Counted from the stretch's first letter, positions 47,901 to 59,056 are shown. The stretch is 64,000 nt of DNA from Bryoerythrophyllum caledonicum (GCA_963971425.1 OZ020524.1:2947773-3011772); one strand, 5' to 3'. Notes: generated by a model from the sequence alone, not told the origin. Translations and numbers: made by a program.

Positions 47901-50900
47901 CAAACATCCTCGTAACGTAGGTCATCTACGAGAATGGCTAAGTCAATGTCCTTGAGAGGATCACCACTAAGTTCTTCCATGAAAAACGTATCCATGGATC
48001 GGTCAGACTCAGTGTGCGGGTGCTCAGCCAACCAAGTAGAGAATTCTCCATCATCCTCCCATTCGTATAGACTAGGCCCCAAGCAACTCAATGAGGGAGG
48101 AGTGGTGGTTTTTGTTACTTTTGGAAGCGCGAACTTGACCCCCTTGATTGTCTTCCTAGCACCGCGGGGCACGTGGTCTTCATCCTCCGATGATGAGCTA
48201 GAAGATCCTAAGGTCTTAGGGAAGCTAGGTTGAATATAAACCTTGGTTAGATTCGACCCCACACCATAGGTGATGTGAGGTTTTTCGCCACTCCAATCTA
48301 CCTTAGCATTGGCTGCCCTCAACCACGGTCTCCCTAGAAGCAAGGGAAAGGAATTTTTGTTCGAGTGCATTCGAAGCACTTGGAAGGTGATCGTGTAGTC
48401 CTCCCCTCCTGTGTTCATCTTACACCCAGAAATTTGGCCTATTGGTGCTTCTGGAATCTGGTTGGCCATGTTGATCACATAAGGTGAGGGCTCTGTGATC
48501 TCTAGCCCTAATTGTTCCATGGTGTGAAGAGGCATGATGTTCACACCACTACCACCATCCACCAATACTTTAGGCAACACCTTATCCACTATAGTGGCCT
48601 CAATTTCTACCGCACGAACCTCAAATGCTTTTTTAGAAGGCTTCCTAGAAGAGCTCATTCTAGCAGCTAAATTGGCCTTGACCTTTACCCTTTTGGCTAG
48701 GGGAATCTTCTTCTTCAATTCCTTTCGTACCAAGGGAGCCAAGTGGATGAGTTGGGCAATGGTAATGTTGGCATTCAACCTATTCAAGTCCTCCCAAAGA
48801 TCATACGGTCTAAACGTGGGGGTGGATGAAGGGTTTTTAATCCCCATTTCTTGAATGGGAATTGTTGGACCCTCCCAGGTTGGCTCGGGTGTGTGGGGAT
48901 TCTGGGGTTTTTCACCTCCTTCAGAAGGGGTGGAATCTAACATCAACGGATTTACCGGAGGCACCTTCTGGTTGGCCTCCTTTGTGGACTTCAAGGCTTC
49001 ATGAACTACATCATTAAGTTCTGATAAGTGTGGTGAATCCTCGAAGCTAGCATCTGACTCCTGAGCTACGAAGGGTTGGTTGGCCTTTTGGGCTCGTGTC
49101 AATACCGCATTTACGGGAAGTGAAAGGTGAGCCATTTGATGTGGAATGACAGGTTCATGCGATACAAAATGGGATTGAGAAGAGGTAGAACTCTGAGGAG
49201 CTCCTTGAGACCCGAGTTCTGTCAATGTGACGGTGGTAGAGGAAGATGAAGAAGAAGGAGATGCAAATCGGGCATCTTGGTTAGGTGCCTGGTTTTGGCC
49301 AAAAGGCACAAAACCGTGTTGGGTTTGTAAGCCTTGGGGAGGTTGGTGGTTTTGACGATGATTATTATAATCATAGTACATGTTGGGAGGATGGAGACTA
49401 TTGTCATTCGAAGAGTTTCGAGCCCCTCTCTGGTTATCCATGGCTTGTTGGGCAAAATTCCCTCTCATTGGCCTCATAGGAATGACTTTGTCCTTCTCCC
49501 TACATCTAATTGTGGGATGATTACCACCGCAATTCCCACACACTACCCCATTTTCCAACCAACAACTCCCAGGTGGATGTCTTCTTCCACAGGATTGGCA
49601 GATCTCCCAACGAGGCTGGGACCTCAGACCTTGACCACGGTTAGGTGGTTGATTCCGGTGTGGGGGTTGATAGACGTTTGAATGGTGTGGGAAGGTGGTA
49701 CAAAACTGCATGGTGTGACCATTCTCGCCGCATGAAGTGCACCACATACCAGAAGAATGCCTACCTGACTCTATCTGAGGAGGTGGGGCATTAGGGTTCT
49801 GGTTCCTGAGTAGAAGAGCCATCTGATCTGTCATTGCCCTCAATTGTTGTTGGAGTTGGTCTTGGAACCCTTGCTGAGCGTCGTGGATCTCCTTCTTCAT
49901 CTCGTGACGCCAAGTGGGTCCATATGTAAGAGCGGGTAGAGGAACGGGGGGCCTGACATTAAGAGGAATAGTATTCACCACAGGTGGAGAATACACTGTT
50001 GGGCCAGGTGGAGGTTTAACTGAGTCTGACTTCTCCCGGGCATGGATGGGAATAAAGCTAGGAATGCTCTCATTCTCCTTCCTCCATAGTTTCTCGTGTT
50101 CTGTTGCCACCGCTGCCACGGTCCTAGCTGCCTCCTTAGCTTCCTCTAAGGTGGTGGGCCTTGTCTGGAGGATTTCCCGTATCGTTTTCTCTAGATAAAA
50201 CCCCTGAAGGAAAAAGTGTCTCAAGATATCATCCGTGAGCAAATCACCCACGAACCGGGTGACAACTTGTTCAAACCTACGGATGTAGGATGAAATATCC
50301 TCATCCTTCCCTTGTCTAAAGCTTGCCAAGGCTGTCAAGGCTGCACTCTGGCCTACTTCGGGTCTGTATTGTTCCAAGAATGACCTCATGAGGCCATCCC
50401 AATCACGGAAGGTGGATGCCGCATGATTGCGGTACCATTCGTAAGCCGATTCCTTGAGTGTGGTTGGAAACCACACCAAGTAGTAACGGTTGTCGGTTAT
50501 CAAACACGTAGTCAATAACTCTATAAACCGCTCCACATGCATCGAGGGATCCTCATCCCTAGTTCCCTTGAAACTAGGAAGATTTGGGGGCATAGGGGCA
50601 GCTTGAAGCCCTTCAGGAACTACAATAGGCAAACCCCTTGGTTGAACCAAGGGGTTTAGGGGTGGGTTGACAATTGGATCTTCCATGTCACCAGGACTAG
50701 GAAGAGGGGAAGAGTGAGGAGAGGAGGAAGACCTAAAGCTTGATTCCTCAACGGTTGTACGGTCTTTTGGGCCTCCCGAGTTGGTTCTTGTACTAGGACC
50801 TCCTTCTAATGTCTCAGGATTGGGAAATGAAGTTGGAGTAGTAGAAATTAGGGGAAGGGGAAGCGGTCTATAACATCTTCCAGATCGAGTCACAGGGCTC

Positions 50901-50902
50901 AT
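44927..50902 (-). CDS. gag-pol: Gypsy-2 gag-pol polyprotein, 1991 residues, intact
   Basis: A single frame from ATG 50902 to TGA 44927, with no gag stop or frameshift. Approximate residues: Retrotrans_gag core 105-290 (ESAYEWYRNHAAS); zinc knuckles 390-480 (WCTSCGENGHTMQFC and two Cys-rich repeats); protease at 780 (LVDGGSGVNIM); RT 1080-1330 (WVSPMVIVKKKNGKLR, MPFGLCNAPSAFQR, catalytic FIDDF near 1288); RNase H near 1432 (YCDASSMAVGSAL); integrase zinc HHCC near 1640-1680, Asp in WGVDYIGE, Asp in SDRGKHF (about 1773), Glu in NGHTERVNQT (about 1808). No chromodomain. All catalytic residues are present, so the protein should be functional. Gag and pol must be produced from one frame, with ratio control by other means. 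Confidence 0.96.
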   Translation of the reverse strand: MSPVTRSGRCYRPLPLPLISTTPTSFPNPETLEGGPSTRTNSGGPKDRTTVEESSFRSSSSPHSSPLPSPGDMEDPIVNPPLNPLVQPRGLPIVVPEGLQAAPMPPNLPSFKGTRDEDPSMHVERFIELLTTCLITDNRYYLVWFPTTLKESAYEWYRNHAASTFRDWDGLMRSFLEQYRPEVGQSAALTALASFRQGKDEDISSYIRRFEQVVTRFVGDLLTDDILRHFFLQGFYLEKTIREILQTRPTTLEEAKEAARTVAAVATEHEKLWRKENESIPSFIPIHAREKSDSVKPPPGPTVYSPPVVNTIPLNVRPPVPLPALTYGPTWRHEMKKEIHDAQQGFQDQLQQQLRAMTDQMALLLRNQNPNAPPPQIESGRHSSGMWCTSCGENGHTMQFCTTFPHHSNVYQPPHRNQPPNRGQGLRSQPRWEICQSCGRRHPPGSCWLENGVVCGNCGGNHPTIRCREKDKVIPMRPMRGNFAQQAMDNQRGARNSSNDNSLHPPNMYYDYNNHRQNHQPPQGLQTQHGFVPFGQNQAPNQDARFASPSSSSSSTTVTLTELGSQGAPQSSTSSQSHFVSHEPVIPHQMAHLSLPVNAVLTRAQKANQPFVAQESDASFEDSPHLSELNDVVHEALKSTKEANQKVPPVNPLMLDSTPSEGGEKPQNPHTPEPTWEGPTIPIQEMGIKNPSSTPTFRPYDLWEDLNRLNANITIAQLIHLAPLVRKELKKKIPLAKRVKVKANLAARMSSSRKPSKKAFEVRAVEIEATIVDKVLPKVLVDGGSGVNIMPLHTMEQLGLEITEPSPYVINMANQIPEAPIGQISGCKMNTGGEDYTITFQVLRMHSNKNSFPLLLGRPWLRAANAKVDWSGEKPHITYGVGSNLTKVYIQPSFPKTLGSSSSSSEDEDHVPRGARKTIKGVKFALPKVTKTTTPPSLSCLGPSLYEWEDDGEFSTWLAEHPHTESDRSMDTFFMEELSGDPLKDIDLAILVDDLRYEDVCGVTLDGTQLSNVDPILDEEALISPLHFKSTSSGIQVGSDLPIYPPIPHDWYKGPTEQPHASPKDWQEIDVSFEGEGPRMIKVGSQLTREGLEPFRALVMEYRDVFAWSYRELKGIPPEVVQHRIPLIPGSVAVRQKERRMNPQLQLIVKAELEKLLQAGFIRPVEITDWVSPMVIVKKKNGKLRVCIDYRKLNQATQKDHFPLPFINTILEEVAGHALYTFMDGYSGYNQISIHPDDYHKTAFTTPWGTFIYVVMPFGLCNAPSAFQRAMTHAFSDLLHTSMTVFIDDFSTQSSIEEHLACVRGSFERCRRTGIALNPDKIFLAVERGVLLGYVVSKHGREPDPEKVKVIVELPPPTDVKGVQRTLGHMGWYRELIPDYATISLPINRLQQKAVKFEWTPECQGAFDILKTKLSTFPVLKPPNWNLPFHVYCDASSMAVGSALCQPTGEKEKDYPVAFASRQLNPAEKNYTTTERECLAMVFSLKKFRHYLLLNRVVFFVDHMAIKYLVNKADLSGRIARWVLLLEEFDYTVQYKPGRKHLQADHLSRLSGDPITTPIDDSLVDENLFLVSSSLIWYQNIAEFLKTQQMPDNLGKNDRRKVRINSRHFALVGGRLYRRGIDGVLRRCVEAMEIPAILASCHDSACGGHFSGTLTGQKALRAGYYWPSMFRDAHGYTRRCDACQRYARNDLRIELPLHVSLPLVPFEKWGVDYIGEIHPHSSRGMKYIVVATEYLTKWAEAKAVKSNDAKSAATFLFEQVITRFGCPKILISDRGKHFLNEVVEDLTNRFQIDHRKTTPYHPQTNGHTERVNQTLATILRKTVVDSKRDWDVKLPATLWAYRTTYKVTTQATPFSLVYGVEAVLPIEFEVPSLRIAIDTRLTTKQSLIHRLERLEKLDDDRRLSAQHIEVVQRRRKIAFDKRHKKRTLSPGMLVLLQDARRLEFPGKFDALWLGPYLVTKVFPNNSVQLETLNGESFPTRTAGSRCKEYRT

Positions 50903-51953
50903 CTAACGATTAAGTTGCCGTTCTTAGTTTTCTAGACTTATGTGAAGACATTTCGTAAACACCAATAATTGACTTACAATGATTCCAAGTTTCTCCCAAA
51001 CTCCCCCATGCTGGGAAGTAAACAAAACAGAAGGTTACATGTGGGGCTAACCTCCGGACGAGGTACACCCACTATGCCCCATACGATACAGACTCTTAGT
51101 TGGGCTGACCACCTACTTGGAGGTTTCTCCTCGGTATCAAGGTATCCCCAAATTCTCTCCAAGGGATGGCATCACCAACTTAAGAGAAACGACACCAACA
51201 TGTACGAAAAATCCTTCATTGGTTCATCACAATTTGTTCATTAAGAAGGGGAGAACGTACCTGGCTGCAATTTCACCATCCCTGTTCGATCCCTAAGCGA
51301 ATCTAAGTGCCTAGTGTAGGGTTTGGTGTAGTGAGGAAGGTTCGTGTACTCACCTTATGCCGTGCTCCTTCCTCACGACCCCTTCAACATGCATATCATT
51401 CCATGTATGCAACATTCATCCCATTCAACAACCAAGGCTATTGATAGCACGCAAGTTGCTCTTACCTTGGTGGTAGATCAAGTTCGGGGGGGAAGGGAAG
51501 GGCGCCCTTGTCCCATGCCCGGGCACATGCACCTTCCCTCTTTGGCTTAGAAGCTCACTGATTACTTTCAAGCAATCGTGGGAGGGCCTCAACCTTTCAC
51601 CCCTAAGCCCCCTAACTCAACCAAAGCACAAGAGTTAGAAGGTGGTCCGCCTAACACAATGTGCTTGTGTTAGGAGGTCGGGAATTCCACACACCCTTCT
51701 AACTCCCCACCTCCATTACAACTTGGACAAAACACTTCATACAAGGATATATGCACAAAAGTAGTTCAGCAACTTACCTCAAGCAATAGCGCACTCCACT
51801 CCCCATATGTGGCAAAAACCACTCCATTCACGGTTTAGGTCAGAAATAGACCATTCAGAACCCTAGAAACCCTAAATTTAGCAATCCAGCAGTAAGACAA
51901 ACACCTTCCAAGCAATGAACCAAACAAAAGCTCCTCCCGGCAGACGCACCAAA
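50903..51953 (-). promoter_or_regulatory. Gypsy-2 leader and primer-binding site
   Basis: About 1 kb of untranslated leader. On the minus strand the LTR is followed after two bases by TGGTGCGTCTGCCGGGAG (51951 to 51934), a plausible tRNA 3'-end complement. TGGTGC....GCCGGGA resembles tRNA-Gly but is not exact. No gene in the leader. Confidence 0.6.
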
Positions 51954-54602
51954 TGTAAGCCCAAAAATAAACCCCCTAAGAGAATCCATTTTTAAACCTA
52001 CGAGGTCCTATTGTTACACCACTTACCATTCCTTATGCTTAACTGTAAACCCTAATTTCTACTGGATTTGGATCTTGGCGTATCCATTTATATATTTAGA
52101 AATCAATAGTACTATTATCTTAATCCAGTTAAGTGAACTCGATTAACCCTCCTTGGTATTTAAAGGCTTAACTCTGGATAAATTAGATAGGTATGAATAG
52201 TTAATTAATTAATTGTTATCTAATTATTATGGCTATTAGTTATTATGATTATTATTACTTATTCTTTATTTATTTATTTATTTTAATTTTTTGTTGTTTT
52301 ATTATTATTATTATTATTTTTTTATTATTTTTTTTAGTTTAGGTCAGCTGATCAGGCCTGATCCAGACCCTGGTTGGAGCAGCAACTTCGGCAGCCTTTA
52401 TCTATTGATTCGGGACTCCGAATACCAAAAAATTTCCTCTTAAAATGATCACCAGCTCAATTCCAACTTGGTTGAAACACTAAATACCTAATTTGAGATT
52501 GATACCGGCCTCCACCAGCAGTCGCAGCAGACAGTCCCTGTGAGTCCCAGGTTTTGTCTTTTTTTTTTTAAAACATCTTAACTTCCTAGGATTAACTCCG
52601 AATTGAGCGTTTTCAACTTCTAATCTTATTAGTTTTTCGTGCTCTTGACGATGGACTCCTCAGAATGTCCAACCAGACCTTGAGGACTGCCACATACAGA
52701 CGGACAGCGGCGACCCAACAACCACAACAAGTATTCACAGCTTCCTCATGAGCTCACACATCATTCAATTGGGAACACCATTCACCAAATTCTCAACGAT
52801 TCCAGCAAGCACCAACTTACAAGCATCAGCATTCTTGCATCGGCCAGCGAGCAATCATCACCAAGTTTTGGAACCCTAATGTCAAAAAAAATCCTCCAGC
52901 GCTTCCGCACAAGTTTAGAGATCCCACAAATTCAATCAACACAAGAAGGAAACCGCAACGACCGCATGCAGGTAGGAATTAGGGAAGGTAGCTTCACCCA
53001 GGAAATACTCCCTGGTCCGAGCGCCGCAGCCTCTTCTCGCCTGGATCCTCCAGCTCGAGTCTTCTCAGCTCGCGGCACCTTCACACCACCGCGCGCACAC
53101 ACGGCTCCTCGATCACCAACGCCGACCTTCAACAGCGCCTCCACACCGAAGCTCCCACCGCAGGAGCACTCCAGCGCGCTCTCTCAAAACCACAAAAAAA
53201 AAAAAAAAAAAAAACACGGCTCTCTCTCCCGTGCTCAGAGCCAGACCTCGTGATCACAATCACGGACCCTTGCGCGCACAGGTGCGCCCCTCGCCGAGCA
53301 GCCTTCCGGAACAGAGCCCAGCTCGTGCAAGCCCCAGCTCCGATCCCCGCGCACACACACAAAAACAGAAGAGTCCAGCTCTTCTCTCGCGCCGGAGCTC
53401 ACCCTTCAGCTCCCCGAACACGAGACATCCTCGCGCAGGCAGGCGCAGACCCTCCTCGCGCGCAGCCGGTGCGCTCACCACAAAGACGAGAGACTCTCCT
53501 CGCACAGGAGCCTCGCACAAGAAAAACGAAGAAGAAAAAAACAGAGAGGCCAGCTCTCCCTCGCGCCCAGGGCGCACACACCACCAACCACCAAACAAAA
53601 CAAACCCAACCCAAAGAAAAAAACGAGAGCTCCAGCCCTCTCTCCTGCTCGCAGGAGCTCCTCCTCGCTCCAAAAACGGCCCCCCGAAAATCCCGTGACC
53701 CCAGCTCTCTCGCCAGCGACTCAGCCTGGCTGGTTCTCCTTTTTTTTCTTTTTTTTTCTTTTTCTTTTGGTCTTTCTCGTTTTTCTTCCCCGACAAGACT
53801 GGCTTAGTTTAAATGAGGCAGCCCATGACCTCTCACAGAAGTGCAGGATTGGCCACTTACAGCCGTTTTTGCATGTTTTTAGTTTATTACTAGCATTAAC
53901 TCGCCGCTTTGCTCCTGACAAGCCTCCCTAAAATTAATTCCATGGTGGCAAGAATTGTCATGTGGCATGTGCATGGGGAAGCACACCCAACCACCTTCTT
54001 TTCTTTTCTTCCCCTTTTTTTTCTTTTCCTTTTGATCTTTTAACGACCATTACCCTAGATCTACTACTATCTACTGATGATTTGCAATTTACTTATAACT
54101 TCAAAAACTAACCACATAGCTGGACTCCTAGCACCCTAATTAGTCTACACAAATTTTCCTAGCATTTTTGGAGTTCATTAAGTATTTTTTCCGAGTGGTC
54201 AACCCGTCGACTAACTAGTCAACCCCTAGAATTAAATAGTAATTCAACTCGGAAATTTCTAGAAATTTTACCACTACTTCTACCTGCTAGGAGACACTCT
54301 CTCAATTTTTTCCATAATTTTTGTCCCATTTCTCAATTTTTAGTCATTTTCCAAGGACCTTTTTTTCCCTTTTTTATCTTTCTCTTCATTCCCACTCCAC
54401 TTCCACTACACTTTCAAGCATATTAGTAGGGAAGAGGAAAAATACGAACCGTAGTGTGACATCATGGCACTAAGTTTATTACTCTAGGAATTTGACTCTA
54501 GTAGATGGATTGACTACTACTTTAACTAAAATTGGGTCAATACTATCAAAAACTCGAAAAAAACAAAGAAAAAAGAGTGAGGGCCCACTTTGGCCACTCA
54601 CA
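51954..54602 (-). repeat. Gypsy-2 LTR, right copy (its 5' LTR)
   Basis: Same 2649-bp length as the left copy and near identical. The T/C run near 54361-54375 differs by one base from its partner at 44047-44061. Flanked on the right by ACTTG. Confidence 0.95.
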
Positions 54603-55067
54603 ACTTGTGATGAATGCGTGAGCGGATTGGACGCATATGAAAAGTAAAACAAATTGTATGAGGTAATTTTACAAAATTTAAATGGAATTAATTAAGGAGC
54701 AAACAATGAGTGCAATGGATAGTATCCATGAGCCGAAGATGGAAAAAATTAAAAAACTAACCAACAAGCACATTCATAGTTAATTCAAGAGCAAGGCTCT
54801 TTAGAGGAGCAAGGCTCTACCTACGCACTTAAATCCTTGGGATTAATACCTTAAGAGTGGAATGTTAAGTGTGATATGTTTTAAGGCTTAATTCCCTAAA
54901 AACCAGTGCATAAACTTAAGTTATTCAATAGAAAGATAGCTTTTGACCCATAATTAAAGACAAACTACTTAACAGTTGACGCTAGACCATCCCGGGAAGA
55001 ATTTTGAATCATGGAGAGACTGGTGTGAGTCTTGGGTGTTTTGCGAATGTGAATTTTTAGGATTACA
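54603..55067 (+). repeat. Gypsy-1 3' LTR, right part
   Basis: After the ACTTG duplication the LTR continues. The first 270 bp have no counterpart in the 5' LTR because of its deletion; from about 54870 (GTGATATGTTTTAAGG) the sequence matches 3870-4066 to ...GATTACA. AGACC (55068-55072) follows. Confidence 0.9.
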
Positions 55068-55072
55068 AGACC

Positions 55073-55582
55073 CATCATTGCGAAGCACACAAAACAACTC
55101 GTCCTAATCTACAGAGGATTGGGACCATGGCGGGTATAGCCACCTCTGTACTGTGTTTCTCTGCGGGGTCCTCCGGAATGAAAGACAATGGGAGGGAGCT
55201 GCACGGGATCGAGCTTGTGCTGCCAAGGATTCCAGCGTCCATGGACGTCGAGGGTGTGCTTGACGGAGTACACTATAAGTGGTGGAATTCTCCAGCATGC
55301 CACTGGTACATCATTGATGGCCAACACACGTACCTAGCATGCAAAGCACTTGGCGAGTTGGAGCCCGTGGATTCGGACAGGGCAAATTACTTCCTCGAAT
55401 ACGATATTATTCCATTGTGGTCGAGGGATCCGGAAAACCTCGTGAAGATCTCCAACCTTTTGAACATTGAAATCAAGGACAAGAAAGCGGAGGAGACCTT
55501 CGTGTCGCAGCTCTGGAAGATGAGGGATAAGTGGATCGAGCATGGTCGGCTCGACCGGAGGACCAACAATAAGAAATGGAAG
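55073..55582 (+). pseudogene. ParB-like exon of element A (after Gypsy-1)
   Basis: Resumes the frame broken at 2715. After a TAG near 55136 the open frame from 55127 (different register) covers the ParB/sulfiredoxin-like core: HWYIIDGQHTYLACKALGE near 55301-55360 parallels HFYIIGGQHTVEAHK of element B, then DIIPLWSRDPENLVK and FVSQLWKMRDKWIEHGRL. It ends at KKWK before a GTAATG donor (55583), the same intron position as in B. In ParB-fold proteins the G-x-H segment is part of the nucleotide-binding or catalytic loop; here the usual R after H is T. Confidence 0.72.
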
Positions 55583-55730
55583 GTAATGTGTTACTTCATT
55601 CAGTAATTTCTCTCCATTATTGGCAATCTCATGAGCATGGCCGAATTAAATTATTGATTATGTTTCATTGGCGGCCAGCCGACAATATTGTAGTTGAGCT
55701 CATGTAAATGTGTTCTATATCATTGTGCAG
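55583..55730 (+). other. Intron of the element A ParB gene with palindrome
   Basis: GT donor at 55583, acceptor CATTGTGCAG ending at 55730. It contains an A-type palindrome (55667-55683), while the equivalent intron of element B (22896-23017) contains a B-type palindrome. Confidence 0.7.
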
Positions 55731-55785
55731 GACTTCTGCTAGGAATACCTTGCAACACTGTTGGGAAATGACTCCAAGACGGACA

Positions 55786-57713
55786 TGTGAGCCGCAAAAA
55801 CGGCTCACGGTGACGAAGGGACCACGCATCATGTGTGTTAAGGTTAACAAGTAGTAGAAATGGATTATCCCATTGGATTAGTTCATGATTTTTTATCAAA
55901 ATGGCTTAATAGCCTTTTCATTCACTAATTCTAGAGATAGGAGCCACATTATGGCAACTAAGAGTTTTATGAAGTTAATCAAAAAATAAATAGAAAGAAA
56001 AAAATAAAGAAAAGGTTAGAAAAAATAAAAACAATAGAAAGGAAGTAGAAATAGGAGTGGAGAAGAATTTACCTCCTACTGAGTCGGGAACCGCAATTGG
56101 CCACGATGAGGAAAGCACGGAAAAAATTAGGAGAAGAAGAAGAATGATGGTGAGGAGAAAAGAAAAGAATGAGGCTCAAAAAGCCCTTAAAAAAATAGTC
56201 AAGGAGGTCCAAAAGAATTGGGCAAAACCCTCACCAATCACTAAATAAATTAGGAATTCCTCCAAGCAAGGGAAATTCATGCTAGGTGGAGTATTAGATT
56301 TTTGCGTCCTTGAATTAGTTAAAATAGCTCACTTATTGGTGATCATGCGCACACCATGTGGCATAAGGTTAAAGTAGGAGATTTAAGTATTCCTTGGTTA
56401 GTGGGACACCGACCTTTGTTAATGCAAGGGTGGCACGGAATTAAGTAGTTATAGGTTAAGAGTTTTTTATGAAGAAGGTCATTTATGGAGGAAGGAAAAG
56501 GCGGCAGGGAGCGACCTTGGGAATGCAAGGGGAGCAAAGGGCTTGGGGGTTACCCCCTGGAGAGACTCTCATTTTTCGTGTGTGTGACAGAAGGACCGTG
56601 AGTGAGGAGACTGAGGGAATGTAGAAGTGTGGACTGGAGAGGAGCCGGAAGCCCCGGCCGTGAATAGAGCTGTTTTGGTAGACAATAGGAAATTCGAGAG
56701 AAATTAGGTTACGAGCAGCACGAAGAGCAGAAGGCGACCACGACTGAGAGGAAGACAAGCATCAAAAAGAACACGAGCAGCACGAAGAGCAGAAGGCGAT
56801 CACGACCAAGAGGAAGACGAGCATCAGGAAGAACACGAGCAGCACGAAGAGCAGAAGACAATCACTAGACACCAAGGGCAGAGGGTGAATTGAGCGGGAT
56901 CAGGGAGCCTCCTTCCTCTCCCAAATTGATTTATTATCCTCTTGATTGCATGTGGAGAAGGAACCCTAAGTTTTCTAGTTACAACAATCGCGCGGAAGCG
57001 CTGCCAAATTTTCAATAGAATTAGGCTTTTCTATCAACCTAACAAAACAACCGGTTTTAATATAAAATAGTAGGTAAGCGCAGCTAGAGGTGCATGTATG
57101 GTATGAGGTTCGAGTAGGACCCTTGTGGGAATGTATATGATATGCACGTGATGTATGGTGCATGGGTTTATATAAACGTATAAGTTGAAGGTTGCACTGC
57201 TGGTTGCTGGGCTGTGAGTCCAAGGTTAGTCGGAGGGGTAATTGAATGCTGCCATTGTGTTAAGCACAAAAAAACAATAAGGATACAAAAAACAAACATA
57301 GAAAACGGAGTAATAACCAAAGAGATACGGGGAATATAAATTCTGGACAAAAAAAAGAAACCTGTCTGCTGTCATATGCTGTTAGGGTCGTGCCTTGGTC
57401 TGGAATTGGTAATTGAGGGTCTAATCAAGTTTATCAGGTCAAGCTGAACCCATCTAAGCTTTAAAATGTTGAAAACGGAGTCCTAGGGTAAAACTTACCT
57501 GTGTATGAAGTTCGGAATTGACTTAAGGCTGAATCCAGTCATCACCACCCATTGGTCCACTAAAATCTCAAGTAACCACAACCTAACCACTATGAGCTGA
57601 ATGTGGCATGTATGGTTAAGTTCCAATAGTGATTGCACGTGGGGTTTTATCCCGGCTTTAGGATCTTGTGTTTAAGATAGGCCATCCGCTAGGGGCGGTT
57701 TATTTGGCTCACA
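55786..57713. mobile_element. Solo-LTR-like insertion, 1928 bp
   Basis: Starts TGTGAGCC and ends GGCTCACA (8-bp inverted ends, TG...CA), flanked on both sides by GGACA (55781-55785, 57714-57718). No gag-pol and no internal pair of repeats is seen, so a solo LTR is the best reading; a non-autonomous short element is the alternative. It interrupts the middle exon of the element A gene. The copy holds a 62-bp tandem repeat. Confidence 0.8.
56711..56870. repeat. 62-bp tandem repeat, about 2.5 units
   Basis: Units start at 56711, 56773 and 56835 with ACGAGCAGCACGAAGAGCAG and differ by a few substitutions. It lies within the solo-LTR-like insertion. Confidence 0.88.
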
Positions 57714-59056
57714 GGACACATTGAAGCTGCCGCTTGTCTTTACACCAGACAATCTTTACAACAAGTGGCAAAAGTCTTTGACGCATGGGATTGGGACAAC
57801 CTGATTGGTGAGGAAGGGAAAAAACCCCAAAACATCCTCAAAATTCCTCAATGGGACCTCACCCTCCACGACCTTCAACACATTCTCGCCCTCCGGGACG
57901 AGGAATCCATGAGGCTTACTCATGAAATCCTTACAAAAGAGGTATGCTTGAAGATAACGGGGCGGCGCGACAAGGATGCAGAAGGAGTTTCGTTGAAATC
58001 CTGGTGTCAGGATAAGAAGATGGAATACATCATCAAGAACGAGCTCATGTTGATGTGTCGGAAGTATCCATTGAAGAAGGTTGGCGATAATACCTACTCA
58101 CCTTGGCCGATTGAAGAATACATGCAGCTGGCAGACGAGAAGGGCATCAGCGACGAAACCATCATGAACATCAGACGCAAGCTGGAGCTTAGTGATCCGG
58201 GAAAGGCCTACCTCAAAGGAAGGTACAACGGAATTACTCCAAGTACCATCCCAGCTCCAGCGGAGTTCCATGTGGCGTTACGGAAGTATGCTCTCAACTG
58301 CAGCGATGTTGTAGATGAGTATAGTGTCCGCCATGAAGTTCAGGTTGCACAGGAGCTTGAGGACGTCGTGAGCCATATCAACCAACGCGGACTCTTCAAT
58401 CTTGAGAAGGCGGCGCGCGAGATGTTCATCGTGTTCGGCTTTGATAAGTGCGAGGTTCCGATCTACTGCAACAAAGATGGGCTCAAGGCTGTTGCAGAGA
58501 GGGTGTTGCGGGGTGAGGTGGATGACGGGAACTTTTTGCCTCTTCAGTCTTCATCACAAACGATGAGTCCATTTTGTTATTGAGACTAAATGTCGTTCGA
58601 AGAAGCTGGATTGCGCAGTCGATACCATCCCCTACCTTCCAGACTCCAGTGGTACATTTACTCCCTCTGCCATGGATGAGAGACCCATCGTGCATGTCGG
58701 CATCCTTTTCAACCAGCTCGAAGCTCCACAGGACCGCCGCGCCAGTTCCAAAAGGTTACTGGATTGACGAAGCCTCTTAGTCCACTCTACGACGAAGTTG
58801 CCTCTACCTCGGCTGAGAGTTGGGCTGGAGATGAATGTCATCCAAGCTTAGAATTGCTCTCATCAATTTTGCAACCTACACTGGTGAAGGGCGACTCAAG
58901 TCTGACCGTCTTCAACACTTAAGGTAGAGGCAACGTGACTGCATTGGCCTTGGTAAGTCACCTCTCTTTCATCCATTCATTCCTTCTTTCCTTCACCTTC
59001 TCGTGTCCGTTGGCAGCCCGCCAATGAGACAATTTTCATACTGATCATTGACCCAG

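Larger units (their letters stand above)
41640..54602 (-). mobile_element. Gypsy-2, intact and very young Ty3/gypsy element
   Basis: LTRs 41640-44288 and 51954-54602 are both 2649 bp, start TGTAAGCCC and end CTCACA. Reading them side by side I found a single difference (near 44052 against 54366). The target duplication is ACTTG (41635-41639, 54603-54607). One uninterrupted minus-strand gag-pol lies between. Structure and identity indicate a very recent insertion that may still be mobile, though I do not see a clear polypurine tract at 44289. Confidence 0.95.
2721..55067 (+). mobile_element. Gypsy-1, Ty3/gypsy LTR retrotransposon with nested insertions
   Basis: The LTR pair is 2721-4066 and 40295-41639 joined to 54603-55067. 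Ends are TG...CA (the 5' copy starts TATAG where the 3' copy has TGTAG), flanked by AGACC at 2716-2720 and 55068-55072. Inside are a primer site, three small ORFs, gag, protease, RT-RNase H, integrase and a long post-pol ORF, all on the + strand. Element B (18005-38647) and Gypsy-2 (41640-54602) are later insertions. Without them the element is about 18.7 kb, large for the group and comparable in size to Ogre-like plant elements. Frameshifts and stops in gag and pol show it is defective. Confidence 0.93.
55731..58952 (+). pseudogene. Middle exon of the element A ParB-HAD gene (interrupted by a solo LTR)
   Basis: The exon starts DFC.EYLATLLGNDSKTD at 55731, is cut at 55785 by the solo-LTR-like insertion, and resumes at 57719. 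57765-58583 is open for 272 codons and aligns with the B region, for example KNELMLMCRKYPL against KNEFMLNYKSHPL, then an LELSDPGKAYLKGRY/SKGKAWLVGRLK segment. After 58583 stops appear, and the exon ends at a GTAAGT donor at 58953, matching the donor at 21539 in B. Function unknown; mostly helical. A heavily charged lead segment suggests nucleic-acid binding. Confidence 0.65.
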
